A stretch of DNA of 64,000 nt from Gammaproteobacteria bacterium (lineage in GTDB: Bacteria; Pseudomonadota; Gammaproteobacteria; Pseudomonadales; Azotimanducaceae). A model generated the notes under the pieces. The model searched no databases. It was not told the origin of the DNA and saw nothing but the letters and a program-made list of their open reading frames with translations. The stretch spans positions 330,708-394,707 of the forward strand of contig JAPOVK010000017.1 in assembly GCA_026708185.1 (NCBI GenBank). Direction: 5' to 3'. Shown here piece by piece: positions 36,247 through 43,610 of this stretch. Every line of letters starts with the position of its first letter. Within the stretch, counting starts at the first letter, position 1. The position numbers and the translations under genes were made by a program.

Positions 36247-36333
36247 TTCGTTTCGGCTCCGCACGACGAGCCCGCAAAACAGCACAACCCGCCCGCTAAC
36301 ATGCCCACATCTCCGTACGCCAAGGGGGAACCG

Positions 36334-37254
36334 ATGAAGCTTGCCGTTGAATTCCCGAGCGTGAGCTACCGCGAAGGGGGCGAAGCCGTCGTCCGCCTCG
36401 CGAAGGCGATCGAGGACATCGGCTTCGACCAGCTCGACGTTTTCGACCACGTCATCATGGGTTTCCCCACCCCGACCCGCGAGGCGCCCATGTATCCGCC
36501 GAAGATGCCGATCATGGAAGCTCTCATGGCGCTGTCCTACGTGGCCGCGGTCACCAAACGCATTGGCCTCGGCACCGAAGTGCTGGTGCTGCCCCAGCGC
36601 CAGCCGGTGCTGGTCGCCAAGCAGGTCAGCACCCTGGACACGCTCTCGGGCGGCCGTGTGCGCCTTGGCGTGGGCGTCGGCTGGCAGGAGTCGGAATACC
36701 ACGCCCTGGCAGAGAGCTTCCAGACCCGTGGCCGGCGCATGGACGAGGCGATCGCCCTGATCCGCGCCTACTGGGCGGACGAGCAGGTGGACTTCCAGGG
36801 AAGGTTCTACACCTCCACCGCCATGGCCATGGAGCCCAAGCCCCCGCAAGGCGGCAGACTACCGGTCTGGATCGGCGGCGGCTCGGACCGAGCGCTGCGA
36901 CGGGTGGCGGAAATCGGCGACGGCTGGCTGGCGACGGCGATCACGGACCCGGCCGTTGCCACCCGCTGCAAGGCCAAGATAGCCGACTACGCCGACCGGG
37001 CCGGGCGGGACCCCGCCGAGATCGGCTACCAGATGATGCTCGACGTGCCGCCGCGGGACGACGCCGGCAAGCGCTTCTACGCCGAGGTGGACCGCGTCGC
37101 CGCGCGCGCCGCCGCGGTCAAGGCGATGGGATTCGAATGGGGCGCACTCAATGCAACCGCGATCTTCCAGGCCGGCGCGCGCAGCGTCGACGCGATCATC
37201 GAGGTGCTAGGCCGCGCACACGACGCGATCCGGGCCGAGGTGGGTCCGGCCTGA
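36334..37254 (+). CDS. LLM-class F420- or FMN-dependent oxidoreductase
   Basis: A 306-residue TIM-barrel protein of the bacterial luciferase-like superfamily. ATG 36334 follows AAGGGGG. Diagnostic parts: FDQLDVFDHVIMGFP, IGLGTEVLVLPQRQPVLVAKQVSTLDTLSGGRVRLGVGVGWQ (flavin/phosphate region), and KPPQGGRLPVWIGGGSDRALRRVAEIGDGW. The family transfers hydride or oxygenates small organic molecules using F420 or reduced FMN; cofactor and substrate cannot be fixed here. The upstream leader RNA candidate may control it. The acyl-CoA dehydrogenase-like gene follows by 58 bases. Confidence 0.88.
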   Translation: MKLAVEFPSVSYREGGEAVVRLAKAIEDIGFDQLDVFDHVIMGFPTPTREAPMYPPKMPIMEALMALSYVAAVTKRIGLGTEVLVLPQRQPVLVAKQVSTLDTLSGGRVRLGVGVGWQESEYHALAESFQTRGRRMDEAIALIRAYWADEQVDFQGRFYTSTAMAMEPKPPQGGRLPVWIGGGSDRALRRVAEIGDGWLATAITDPAVATRCKAKIADYADRAGRDPAEIGYQMMLDVPPRDDAGKRFYAEVDRVAARAAAVKAMGFEWGALNATAIFQAGARSVDAIIEVLGRAHDAIRAEVGPA

Positions 37255-37312
37255 AACGCTGTATTTGGTGCGCGGACGTTCGCGTTCCGGCGTTCGCGAT
37301 ACACTCGCGCCG

Positions 37313-38464
37313 GTGACCAAGACCAACTCCCACATCGCCAAGGCCGAGGCATTGGCGCCGTTGATTCGACAGCACGCCGACGAGGCCGAGCGCCAGCGCC
37401 ACTTGCCCCGTGCGGTCGCCGAAGCGTTTGCCAGGAACGGGCTCTACCGCCTCGCCGGCACGCCGGACATTCACGGCGCGGATGCCGACGCCATGACCCA
37501 GATCGGGGTCATCGAGGCCGCCTCCCGAGCGGACGGCAGCGCCGGGTGGAACCTCATGATCGGCATCGAGACCTTTGGCCTGATCGGCCCCGGATTCAAG
37601 GACCGCTGCCCGGAACTCATCGCCGATCCGCTGACCATCATGGCGAGTTCGACCGCGGCGGTGGGTCGCGCCCAGCGCGACGGCGACGGCTGGCGGGTCT
37701 CCGGGCAGTGGCAGTTCGTAAGCGGCATCCACAACGCCCAGATCTTCGGCGCCACCGTGCACCTCTACGACGGCGACGAGCAGGTCGTCGAAGGCAACCG
37801 CTACGCCGTCGTGCCCGAAGGCGAATACGAGATCGTCGACACCTGGCACGTCGGCGGGCTGCGCGGATCCGGCTCCCACGACGTGCGCCTCGACGACGTC
37901 TTCGTGCCCGGCAACCGCATCATTGCGCCGATCGGCGGCAACGCGGCGACGTCGCCGCAACTGCGCCTGCCGCTCGGCAACCGCCTGGCCTACAACAAGG
38001 CCGCCGTCGCTATTGGCATCGCGCAAGCGGGGCTCGACGCGTTCGTGGACCTGGCAACGCGCAAGCAGCCGCGTTTCACGACCCGGACGCTGCGCGACCG
38101 GCCGTTCGCGCAGCGTGCGGTGGCAAACGCCGAAGCGCGCTTGATCGGCGCGCGAGCCGCGCTCATGGACCGCACGGCGGCAAGCTGGGAGACGGTTGTC
38201 GCCGGCGGCGAGGTCGCGGCCCGGGATCGCGCTGTGTTCCACATCATTGCCTCGGATGCCGCGCGCGCGGCCGTCGAGGTCGTCGAGATGCTATGCGAAG
38301 CGGCTGGTACCACCGCCAACCGCATCGGCGAACCCCTGGAACGGATCGCCCGGGACGTTCGCGTCGTGCGCCAGCATGCCACCGTCGCGCCGCACCTTAT
38401 CGAGGACGCCGGGCGCACCTTGCTCGGGCTGGAGTCCGAGTCTTTCGTCGTCCGTTCCCGCTGA
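37313..38464 (+). CDS. Acyl-CoA dehydrogenase-fold flavin monooxygenase or desulfurization-type enzyme
   Basis: A 383-residue protein from GTG 37313. It has the acyl-CoA dehydrogenase fold with the variant core seen in HpaB/DszC/XiaF-like oxygenases: ADGSAGWNLMIGI, GDGWRVSGQWQFVSGIHNAQ and VGGLRGSGSHDVRLDDVFVP, and a C-terminal helical bundle with HATVAPHLIEDAGRTLLG. The usual catalytic Glu of true dehydrogenases is not evident. Such enzymes use reduced flavin to hydroxylate or desulfurise aromatics. An adjacent LLM reductase/oxygenase fits a two-component system, but no flavin reductase gene is visible. Confidence 0.8.
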   Translation: MTKTNSHIAKAEALAPLIRQHADEAERQRHLPRAVAEAFARNGLYRLAGTPDIHGADADAMTQIGVIEAASRADGSAGWNLMIGIETFGLIGPGFKDRCPELIADPLTIMASSTAAVGRAQRDGDGWRVSGQWQFVSGIHNAQIFGATVHLYDGDEQVVEGNRYAVVPEGEYEIVDTWHVGGLRGSGSHDVRLDDVFVPGNRIIAPIGGNAATSPQLRLPLGNRLAYNKAAVAIGIAQAGLDAFVDLATRKQPRFTTRTLRDRPFAQRAVANAEARLIGARAALMDRTAASWETVVAGGEVAARDRAVFHIIASDAARAAVEVVEMLCEAAGTTANRIGEPLERIARDVRVVRQHATVAPHLIEDAGRTLLGLESESFVVRSR

Positions 38465-38467
38465 GGT

Positions 38468-39115
38468 TCAGCCGCCGACGAACGTGATCAGCGGCAGCAA
38501 CGACGCCCCGATCGCCATCAACTGCTGGAACACGGGAACGCCAAGCAGGCTGACCACGATCAGCGCCAGCAGTGCCCACACCCCGAAACGCGCGTTGTAG
38601 TAGCGATACGCCTGCGCCGCCCGCTCGGGCAGGAGGTGCGGAAGGATGTAGTGGCCGTCGAGCGGGCCGAGCGGGAGCAGGTTGAACAGCATGAGCAGCA
38701 GGTTCACCTGCACCAGCAGCACGAAGAACGTCTGCGGGCCCGCCTGGTAGAAGAAATCGTTGCCGGCCAGGCGCATGGAAAGGAAGAAGTTCCAGGCCAC
38801 GGCGGCGAGGACGAGATTCATCGCGGGCCCGGCCGCCGCCACCCATAGATCGGCGCGTCTGAACCGGAAGTTGCGTGGATCCGTCGGCACCGGCCGCGCG
38901 TAGCCGAACCCGATGAGGACGACCATCGCCAGGCCCATCGGGTCGATGTGGCGCACGGGATTGAGCGTCAGCCGGCCGGCACGTTCGGCCGTGTCGTCGC
39001 CGCACAGCTTCGCGACCCAGGCGTGGCCGAACTCGTGGCACGACAGCGACAACACCAAGGCCGTGATTACGAGCCCGAAGAGCAGGTACTGGCCCTGCAA
39101 GACGAGGTAGATCAC
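38468..39115 (-). CDS. Site-2 protease family (M50) membrane metalloprotease
   Basis: About 215 residues from GTG 39115, whose GTGA overlaps the upstream sulfatase stop; GTG 39136 is an alternative start. The zinc motif HEFGH lies in the first membrane helix (LSLSCHEFGHAWVAKLCGDD), and the second zinc-ligand motif NLLPLGPLDGHYILPHLL is in a later helix. This is the short M50B form without PDZ domains. It cleaves transmembrane segments; the substrate is unknown. It is translationally coupled to the sulfatase-like gene, a curious pairing without clear functional logic. Confidence 0.9.
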   Translation of the reverse strand: MIYLVLQGQYLLFGLVITALVLSLSCHEFGHAWVAKLCGDDTAERAGRLTLNPVRHIDPMGLAMVVLIGFGYARPVPTDPRNFRFRRADLWVAAAGPAMNLVLAAVAWNFFLSMRLAGNDFFYQAGPQTFFVLLVQVNLLLMLFNLLPLGPLDGHYILPHLLPERAAQAYRYYNARFGVWALLALIVVSLLGVPVFQQLMAIGASLLPLITFVGG

Positions 39116-40512
39116 GCTTGCTCGCCAGCCCAGCACGCCACAAGGGCAGCGTCCGCGCCGTGCTCACGCAGGTGACCGCGCAGATGTCCGCGAAAGTCCG
39201 CGACGACGTCCCCGTTTGCCGTCGCGACGTCGACCTCGGCGAACGGGTCGGCGTGGAGGTCGTAGAGTTCGGCGTCGCCCGAAGCTCCCACCGGGGCGAA
39301 GCCCCAGCGTCCGTCCGTCACCCACGGCGTGACGCATTCCGCAGGACAACGGCCGTCCGCGTCGGGATTGACGAAGCCACCGGTCACGCTCAGCGTGCGG
39401 TGGTGTGGCCGGCTGTCACGCACGGCGGCCGCAAAGGACTGGCCTTGAAAGGCATCCACGGGCGCCACGTCCGCACCCGCCAACTCGGCGACGCTCGGCA
39501 GGATGTCCACCGGCTGGGCCAGCATGTCGAGGCACTTGCCGGCAGGCACGTCGCCGCCTGCGACGAGGAACGGCACGTGGCTCACCTCGGGATAGATCGG
39601 CCAGTAGCGGTCGTCGTGGTCGCTGATGTTGCTCTTGCCCGTGCGGTTGTGCTCGCCGAGGCTGGTGCCGTGGTCGCTGGTGATCACGACGATGGTGTCG
39701 TCCCACAGATTGAGGTCATCGAGCTTCTGCAGCACGCGGCCTAGGTGCCGGTCCACGATCTCGGACTCGGCGGCGTAGTGGGCCCACAGGTTGTTGAGTT
39801 CGCTGTCCGAGTAGTCCGTCGCCGGGCCGTAGTTGCAGTGCAGCATCGGTTCGCCGTCGTAGTCCGGGTCGTACTTGGCCACCATGTACTCCGGCGGATC
39901 CCACGGTTCGTGCGGGTCGAAGAAGTCCACCCACAGGAAGAACGGCGCGGCCCGGTGGTTCTCCTCGAGCCAACGGACGGTCGTGGCGGCCGTGCGGGCG
40001 CAGAACGTCTCGTCTTCGCGCGTCGCGTAGCGGTTGATCCAGCGATGCATGTCGGCCAGCGTCTTGCCTTGGAAACTGGGCATCTGTCGGGTCTTCTCCT
40101 GGGGCATCACGCGCAGGATGTCGTCATTGAGGTGCAGAAGATGCCGGTCGCCCTCCTGGCCGCGGTGCTGGTAGGCGGCTTGGAAGCCGTGCTGGAACCG
40201 TGCGTTGAAGAGGTGCGGACAATCGCAGATGAGCTGGGTGGCATAGCCCTTGTCCGAGAGCATCGTCGCGACGTGGTTTCGCCCGCTGCGCGAGATCGGC
40301 TGCCAGGGGAAGTGCGGCCAGCCGAGGCGGCCGGTGGCGACGTCGGTACGGTGCGGAATGGTGGGAAAGCTGCCCGCGTGGAAGCCTTCGATCGCGGTCG
40401 CACGGCTCGCGGCAAACGCGTCGAGTTCCGGGGTGTGCACCGGGCGTTTGGCCTTCTGCGCCAGGTTGTCGTAGCGGAACGTGTCGGTGATCAGCAGGAC
40501 GATGTTCTTCAC
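39112..40512 (-). CDS. Sulfatase-superfamily hydrolase with Thr in the formylglycine position
   Basis: A 466-residue alkaline-phosphatase-superfamily protein: MKNIVLLITDTFRYDNL (metal Asp10), DFFDPHEPWDPPEYM and VITSDHGTSLGEHNRTGKS (metal ligands). At the active-site position the sequence is TIPHRTDVATGR: Thr51 replaces the Cys or Ser that becomes formylglycine in C/S-x-P-x-R sulfatases, while Pro53 and Arg55 are kept. Thr is the nucleophile in several phosphatases and mutases of this superfamily, so this enzyme may be a phosphatase or phosphodiesterase rather than a sulfatase. No signal peptide. Confidence 0.82.
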   Translation of the reverse strand: MKNIVLLITDTFRYDNLAQKAKRPVHTPELDAFAASRATAIEGFHAGSFPTIPHRTDVATGRLGWPHFPWQPISRSGRNHVATMLSDKGYATQLICDCPHLFNARFQHGFQAAYQHRGQEGDRHLLHLNDDILRVMPQEKTRQMPSFQGKTLADMHRWINRYATREDETFCARTAATTVRWLEENHRAAPFFLWVDFFDPHEPWDPPEYMVAKYDPDYDGEPMLHCNYGPATDYSDSELNNLWAHYAAESEIVDRHLGRVLQKLDDLNLWDDTIVVITSDHGTSLGEHNRTGKSNISDHDDRYWPIYPEVSHVPFLVAGGDVPAGKCLDMLAQPVDILPSVAELAGADVAPVDAFQGQSFAAAVRDSRPHHRTLSVTGGFVNPDADGRCPAECVTPWVTDGRWGFAPVGASGDAELYDLHADPFAEVDVATANGDVVADFRGHLRGHLREHGADAALVACWAGEQA

Positions 40513-40733
40513 GGTCGATCAGGCCCCCCGGTGTGGTGTGATTATGCGGCAACGCCATGTCGTCCGTTGGCAACCGCTCGTTAGCTCAGGCGGCGCCTGC
40601 GGACGAGACGACAAGCACACCGTGACCAACAACCACTCCTGATCGGTGAACTCGCAATTGGCGGCCCGCCGGTCGCTGTGAGATAGGGTTGACCCGGCAC
40701 CCCCTTTGTAAGAATTTCTTTAACCCTCGTGTG

Positions 40734-40763
40734 TTACCTAGTTTAACTATCCTTCGGAGGTAA
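40734..40763 (+). promoter_or_regulatory. Inverted repeats upstream of toxin-antitoxin operon (candidate operator)
   Basis: TTACCT (40734-40739) and AGGTAA (40758-40763) flank an 11-base palindrome TAGTT-T-AACTA (40739-40749), in an AT-rich stretch 4-33 bases before the start codon. The second arm also overlaps the ribosome site (GGAGG). Autoregulation by the antitoxin is the usual pattern for such modules. Confidence 0.45.
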
Positions 40764-40766
40764 ACC

Positions 40767-41249
40767 ATGTCAAACCAAGTCAAGGTCGCAGATGAAGTCT
40801 GGCTCGCAGCCGCAATCCTCCATCGCAGGCATCCGGATCGAACCGACTTCGCGATCGCGGAGATCCTGGCTGAGGCCGAGTCGGCGGACGTAACCGGCAT
40901 GACGCTCCGACCGGGCGTCAAGGTCCACGTTTACCAGCACTGTGTTGCCAACAAGGCACCCAATCCGGGCCGTTATCGCATGCTCTACGAGACGTCCTCA
41001 GGCCGGCGGCGCCTCTTTCGGCCGGGGGACCCGTGCCATCCGAGCCGGGTAAACGGCAAGGACGTACCTGCCCGTGACGCGGTACCGATGGAACACCGTG
41101 AGCTCATCGATTGGTATCACGCCGAGTTTTCGGGGGGGAACGGCCGAACAGAGGATCCCGTTTTGGCCCTACGCGGTCTGGGCAAAGAGCTCTGGGAGAA
41201 CGAAGACGCGGACGACTACGTTCGAAGTCAACGAGCCGACTGGCGATGA
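40767..41249 (+). CDS. Probable antitoxin or partner of PIN toxin, unfamiliar family
   Basis: A 160-residue protein from ATG 40767 with GGAGG eight bases upstream. N-terminal half: VADEVWLAAAILHRRHPDRTDFAIAEI, a helical segment like a small DNA-binding or oligomerisation region; then MTLRPGVKVHVYQHCVANKA and RYRMLYETSSGRRRLFRPGD. The C terminus is acidic (ELWENEDADDYVRSQRADW). It does not look like Phd, AbrB, MazE or RHH antitoxins. Its stop overlaps the PIN toxin start as ATGA, the standard antitoxin-toxin geometry, and a palindromic operator candidate precedes it. Confidence 0.65.
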   Translation: MSNQVKVADEVWLAAAILHRRHPDRTDFAIAEILAEAESADVTGMTLRPGVKVHVYQHCVANKAPNPGRYRMLYETSSGRRRLFRPGDPCHPSRVNGKDVPARDAVPMEHRELIDWYHAEFSGGNGRTEDPVLALRGLGKELWENEDADDYVRSQRADWR

Positions 41250-41668
41250 GCCGGATATTCTGGGACACGAACCTGTTCGTGCACCTACTCGAGGACAAGG
41301 GTGAACTCACCGAACGAGTCGTCGCGTTGCGCGAGCGCATGGTCGAGCGAAGCGACGAACTCTTTACGTCAACGCTGACCCTTGGCGAGATCCTCGTGCG
41401 GCCCGTCGAGGCGGGAGATGAAGAACTCGCCCGGCGTTACGAACACGCGATCACGGCCGCCGCGACCGTGCTGCAATTCGACCGCAGCGCAGCAGTTGCG
41501 TTTGCCGGGATCCGTCGGGATCGGTCCATAGCCCCACCTGACGCAATCCAACTGGCGTGCGCATCGGTGGCGGGAGTGGACATGTTCATCACCAGCGACC
41601 AGCGGCTCAGTCGGAAGGTGGTGCCCGGAATCCACTTCATCCAATCGCTCGCAAACGCCGCGCTGTGA
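41246..41668 (+). CDS. PIN domain toxin
   Basis: A 140-residue PIN ribonuclease from ATG 41246. The acidic active-site set is complete: Asp7 (FWDTNLFVH), Glu48 (TLTLGEILVRP), Asp99 (APPDAIQLA) and Asp118 (FITSDQRLSRK). These coordinate magnesium for RNA cleavage in VapC-type toxins. Start and upstream stop overlap by four bases. This is the only intact toxin-antitoxin module in the window. Confidence 0.88.
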   Translation: MSRIFWDTNLFVHLLEDKGELTERVVALRERMVERSDELFTSTLTLGEILVRPVEAGDEELARRYEHAITAAATVLQFDRSAAVAFAGIRRDRSIAPPDAIQLACASVAGVDMFITSDQRLSRKVVPGIHFIQSLANAAL

Positions 41669-41890
41669 CGAACTGACTAGGGCAACAGAATGACAAGGCA
41701 CTCAGTCTCAACGGCATCCGATTCACCGCTTCCGTGGAGATCGCACCCCGAGAGACGGCCAATGGTTCCGTTCGGGCATACATGCCCCAATCCGCTATCA
41801 GAAAGCCGGCGCCAAACCACTCAACCGACACGGAGCCGGCCCTTCCTGCCACTTTGCTGGGCCAGCTACTCGAAACCTTGGCCGCCTTGA

Positions 41891-42469
41891 TCAGCCCACG
41901 TTGCTGCGACGCCGAGGCTCCCAAGGCCAGCCGCCCGCCGGTGGACGAACCACGGCGGCGGGCAGATGCAGATACGCACCGATGCGGAACGACCCGTGGG
42001 CGACGCGCCCCTCGATTCCGGCCGCTGCCGCCCAACGCTTCACGATCAAGCTCAAGGCCCGCGTGCTCAGCCTTGCGTCAAGCACCCGGCCGCTCTTGCT
42101 CACCCCGCGAAACAGAGCGCCCTGGTCGATGTCGGCCACCTCGAGCCAGGCGCGCACCAACTCTGCCGTAACGCGGCTGGCATCGGGCACATCCGGATCG
42201 CCCTCAGGGTCCCGCCTCGTTCGGACAACCAGCCGCACCCGCTTCTTCTTGACCTTCAGGTCTGCAACGTCGAGTGCCACCAACTCCTTTGGGCGCAGCA
42301 TGCACTCCCACGAGAGGCAGATCACCAAGGCGTCGCGCAGACCGAGCAGCGTTTCGGATGACAATGCCTCGTCCACCATGCTGTGTACCTGGTCGGGCGT
42401 GAGCGCAACGGCGAGTTCGGGTCCGGGGCGAGCCGGACCGGGCTGCTCGGTAGCCTCACGCGTGGTCAT
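41891..42469 (-). pseudogene. Tyrosine recombinase catalytic domain, truncated
   Basis: From ATG 42469 the sequence shows a phage-integrase-like catalytic domain: LGLRDALVICLSWECMLRPKELVALDVADL (first catalytic Arg), KKRVRLVVRTRRDPEGDP, LSTRALSLIVKRWAAAAGI and HGSFRIGA (H-x-x-R-like box). After this the order breaks: AGGW appears, but the segment with the nucleophilic Tyr is missing and the frame ends RRRSNVG. The N-terminal core-binding domain is also absent. It is therefore a decayed integrase remnant next to the PIN module, overlapping the Nudix gene end by 14 bases. Confidence 0.65.
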
Positions 42470-42995
42470 GGCTTTCTCCCAAGTGGTTGCCGTCCAGCAG
42501 GCGGTGGAGAGCTTCCAGGCTGTCGGGCGTGTAGCGCGAGGCGTCGTCGGCCAGGATTTCGGCGATGCCAACGAACCCGCCGCCTGCGACCTCCTCGGGT
42601 TGCAGCGTGAAGGGTCCGTCGTGCCGACAGATGAAGACTCGGCACCAGTTTCGGACGGCTTGGCCCCCGCCCTCCCCCGGATCGCAGAAGTAGCTGTCGA
42701 AGGCGGTCTCCATAGGCGTGTCGACGATGCCGAGTTCCTCCGCCGCTTCGCGCACCGCGCACTCTTCGTACGACTCGCCAGCGACCACTACGCCGCCGGC
42801 GCAAAGGTCAAGCATCCCCGGATAGACGTCCTTCGTTTCCGTCCGCCGCTGCACGAAAAGACGACCGTCCCGGTCGACGACGAAAATCCCCGTCACGCGG
42901 TGGCGCAGTCCCTTGGCGCGCATCACGCTGCGCGGCACGACGTCGACCGGCCGGTTGTCCGCGTCGACGACCACCACTCGCTCGTCGAGCGTCAC
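42456..42995 (-). CDS. Nudix hydrolase (YfcD-like)
   Basis: A 179-residue protein with a complete Nudix box at residues 68-90: GVVVAGESYEECAVREAAEELGI (G-x5-E-x7-REUxEExGU). The N-terminal region RVVVVDADNRPVDVVPRSVMRAKGLRHRVTGIFVV and VQRRTETKDVYPGMLDLCAGG match the isopentenyl-diphosphate-isomerase-like YfcD group. It hydrolyses a nucleoside-diphosphate-linked or similar pyrophosphate; substrate unknown. It overlaps rhomboid by four bases upstream. Confidence 0.9.
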   Translation of the reverse strand: MTLDERVVVVDADNRPVDVVPRSVMRAKGLRHRVTGIFVVDRDGRLFVQRRTETKDVYPGMLDLCAGGVVVAGESYEECAVREAAEELGIVDTPMETAFDSYFCDPGEGGGQAVRNWCRVFICRHDGPFTLQPEEVAGGGFVGIAEILADDASRYTPDSLEALHRLLDGNHLGESHDHA

Positions 42996-43591
42996 TCGCT
43001 GCCGCGCACCGGGACCGGCGCTTCACGCGCACGCCGCTGATCGATGGCGAACAAGCCCCGGGCCACCACGGCGCCCGCGATCAAGCCGAAGAGGTGGCCT
43101 TCCCAGGAGACGTGGCCGCTCTGCGGCAGGACACCGAAGACCATGGTGCCGTAGGTCAGGAATACCACCAGCGCCACAAGCGCCGAGCGAACGCTGCGCT
43201 CGGAGATCCCACGCACGATCAGGAAGCCGAAGATGCCGAAGACGAGGCCGCTCGCACCGATATGCGCCGCTTCGCGGCCGAGCAGCCACAGCGCGGCGCC
43301 GCCGAGCAATGCGATGGCGATGGACACGCGCAGGAAGTAGGCGGCACCGCGCGCGACCAGCAGGCCGCCCATGATCAGCAACGGCACCGTGTTCGCCAGC
43401 AGGTGGTGCAGCGACCCGTGCACGAACGGCATGCCGAGGATGCCCACCAGCCCGCCTACGTCGCGAGGATGCAGCGCGAGGTCGTAGAGGAGCCCGCGGT
43501 CCACGTAGAGTGCGGCGAGCGACACCACCCACATCAGGCACACCGCTCCGGTGAGCGCCGCGAGTCGCGGCTTCAGGGCCGAGAGATCCAT
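42992..43591 (-). CDS. Rhomboid family intramembrane serine protease
   Basis: A 199-residue, roughly six-helix protein. The catalytic Ser lies in IGASGLVFGIFGFLIV and the catalytic His in SWEGHLFGLIAGAVVA; the oxyanion region is PFVHGSLHHLLANTVPLLIMGG. These are the rhomboid signatures. It cleaves single-span membrane proteins in the inner membrane; substrate unknown. It lies upstream of, and overlaps by four bases, the Nudix gene. Confidence 0.92.
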   Translation of the reverse strand: MDLSALKPRLAALTGAVCLMWVVSLAALYVDRGLLYDLALHPRDVGGLVGILGMPFVHGSLHHLLANTVPLLIMGGLLVARGAAYFLRVSIAIALLGGAALWLLGREAAHIGASGLVFGIFGFLIVRGISERSVRSALVALVVFLTYGTMVFGVLPQSGHVSWEGHLFGLIAGAVVARGLFAIDQRRAREAPVPVRGSE

Positions 43592-43610
43592 TACGTTGCG
43601 CGCGGAACCG

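Larger units (their letters stand above)
36101..36250 (+). ncRNA. Candidate structured leader or small RNA (unknown class)
   Basis: Between a sulfatase stop and the next gene lie, in order, a promoter-like pair, an extended Shine-Dalgarno sequence, an 11-codon frame, two mutually exclusive stems (GACTCTCAC 36166-36174 with GTGTGAGTC 36192-36200, or GAGGG with CCCTC) and a strong GC hairpin. The order resembles attenuators, riboswitch expression platforms or independent small RNAs. No known class is recognised by eye. The boundaries given are estimates. Confidence 0.4.

Noticed and set aside
40513..40733. Search for a gene or RNA in the gap before the PIN module
   Set aside because: No coding frame with a start and ribosome site and no convincing RNA structure; only the AT-rich promoter/operator stretch near 40705-40765 stands out.
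41669..41890. Possible short genes between the PIN toxin and the integrase remnant
   Set aside because: Frames are Pro/Arg/Ser-rich, with no ribosome site and no recognisable motif; treated as degenerate non-coding sequence.
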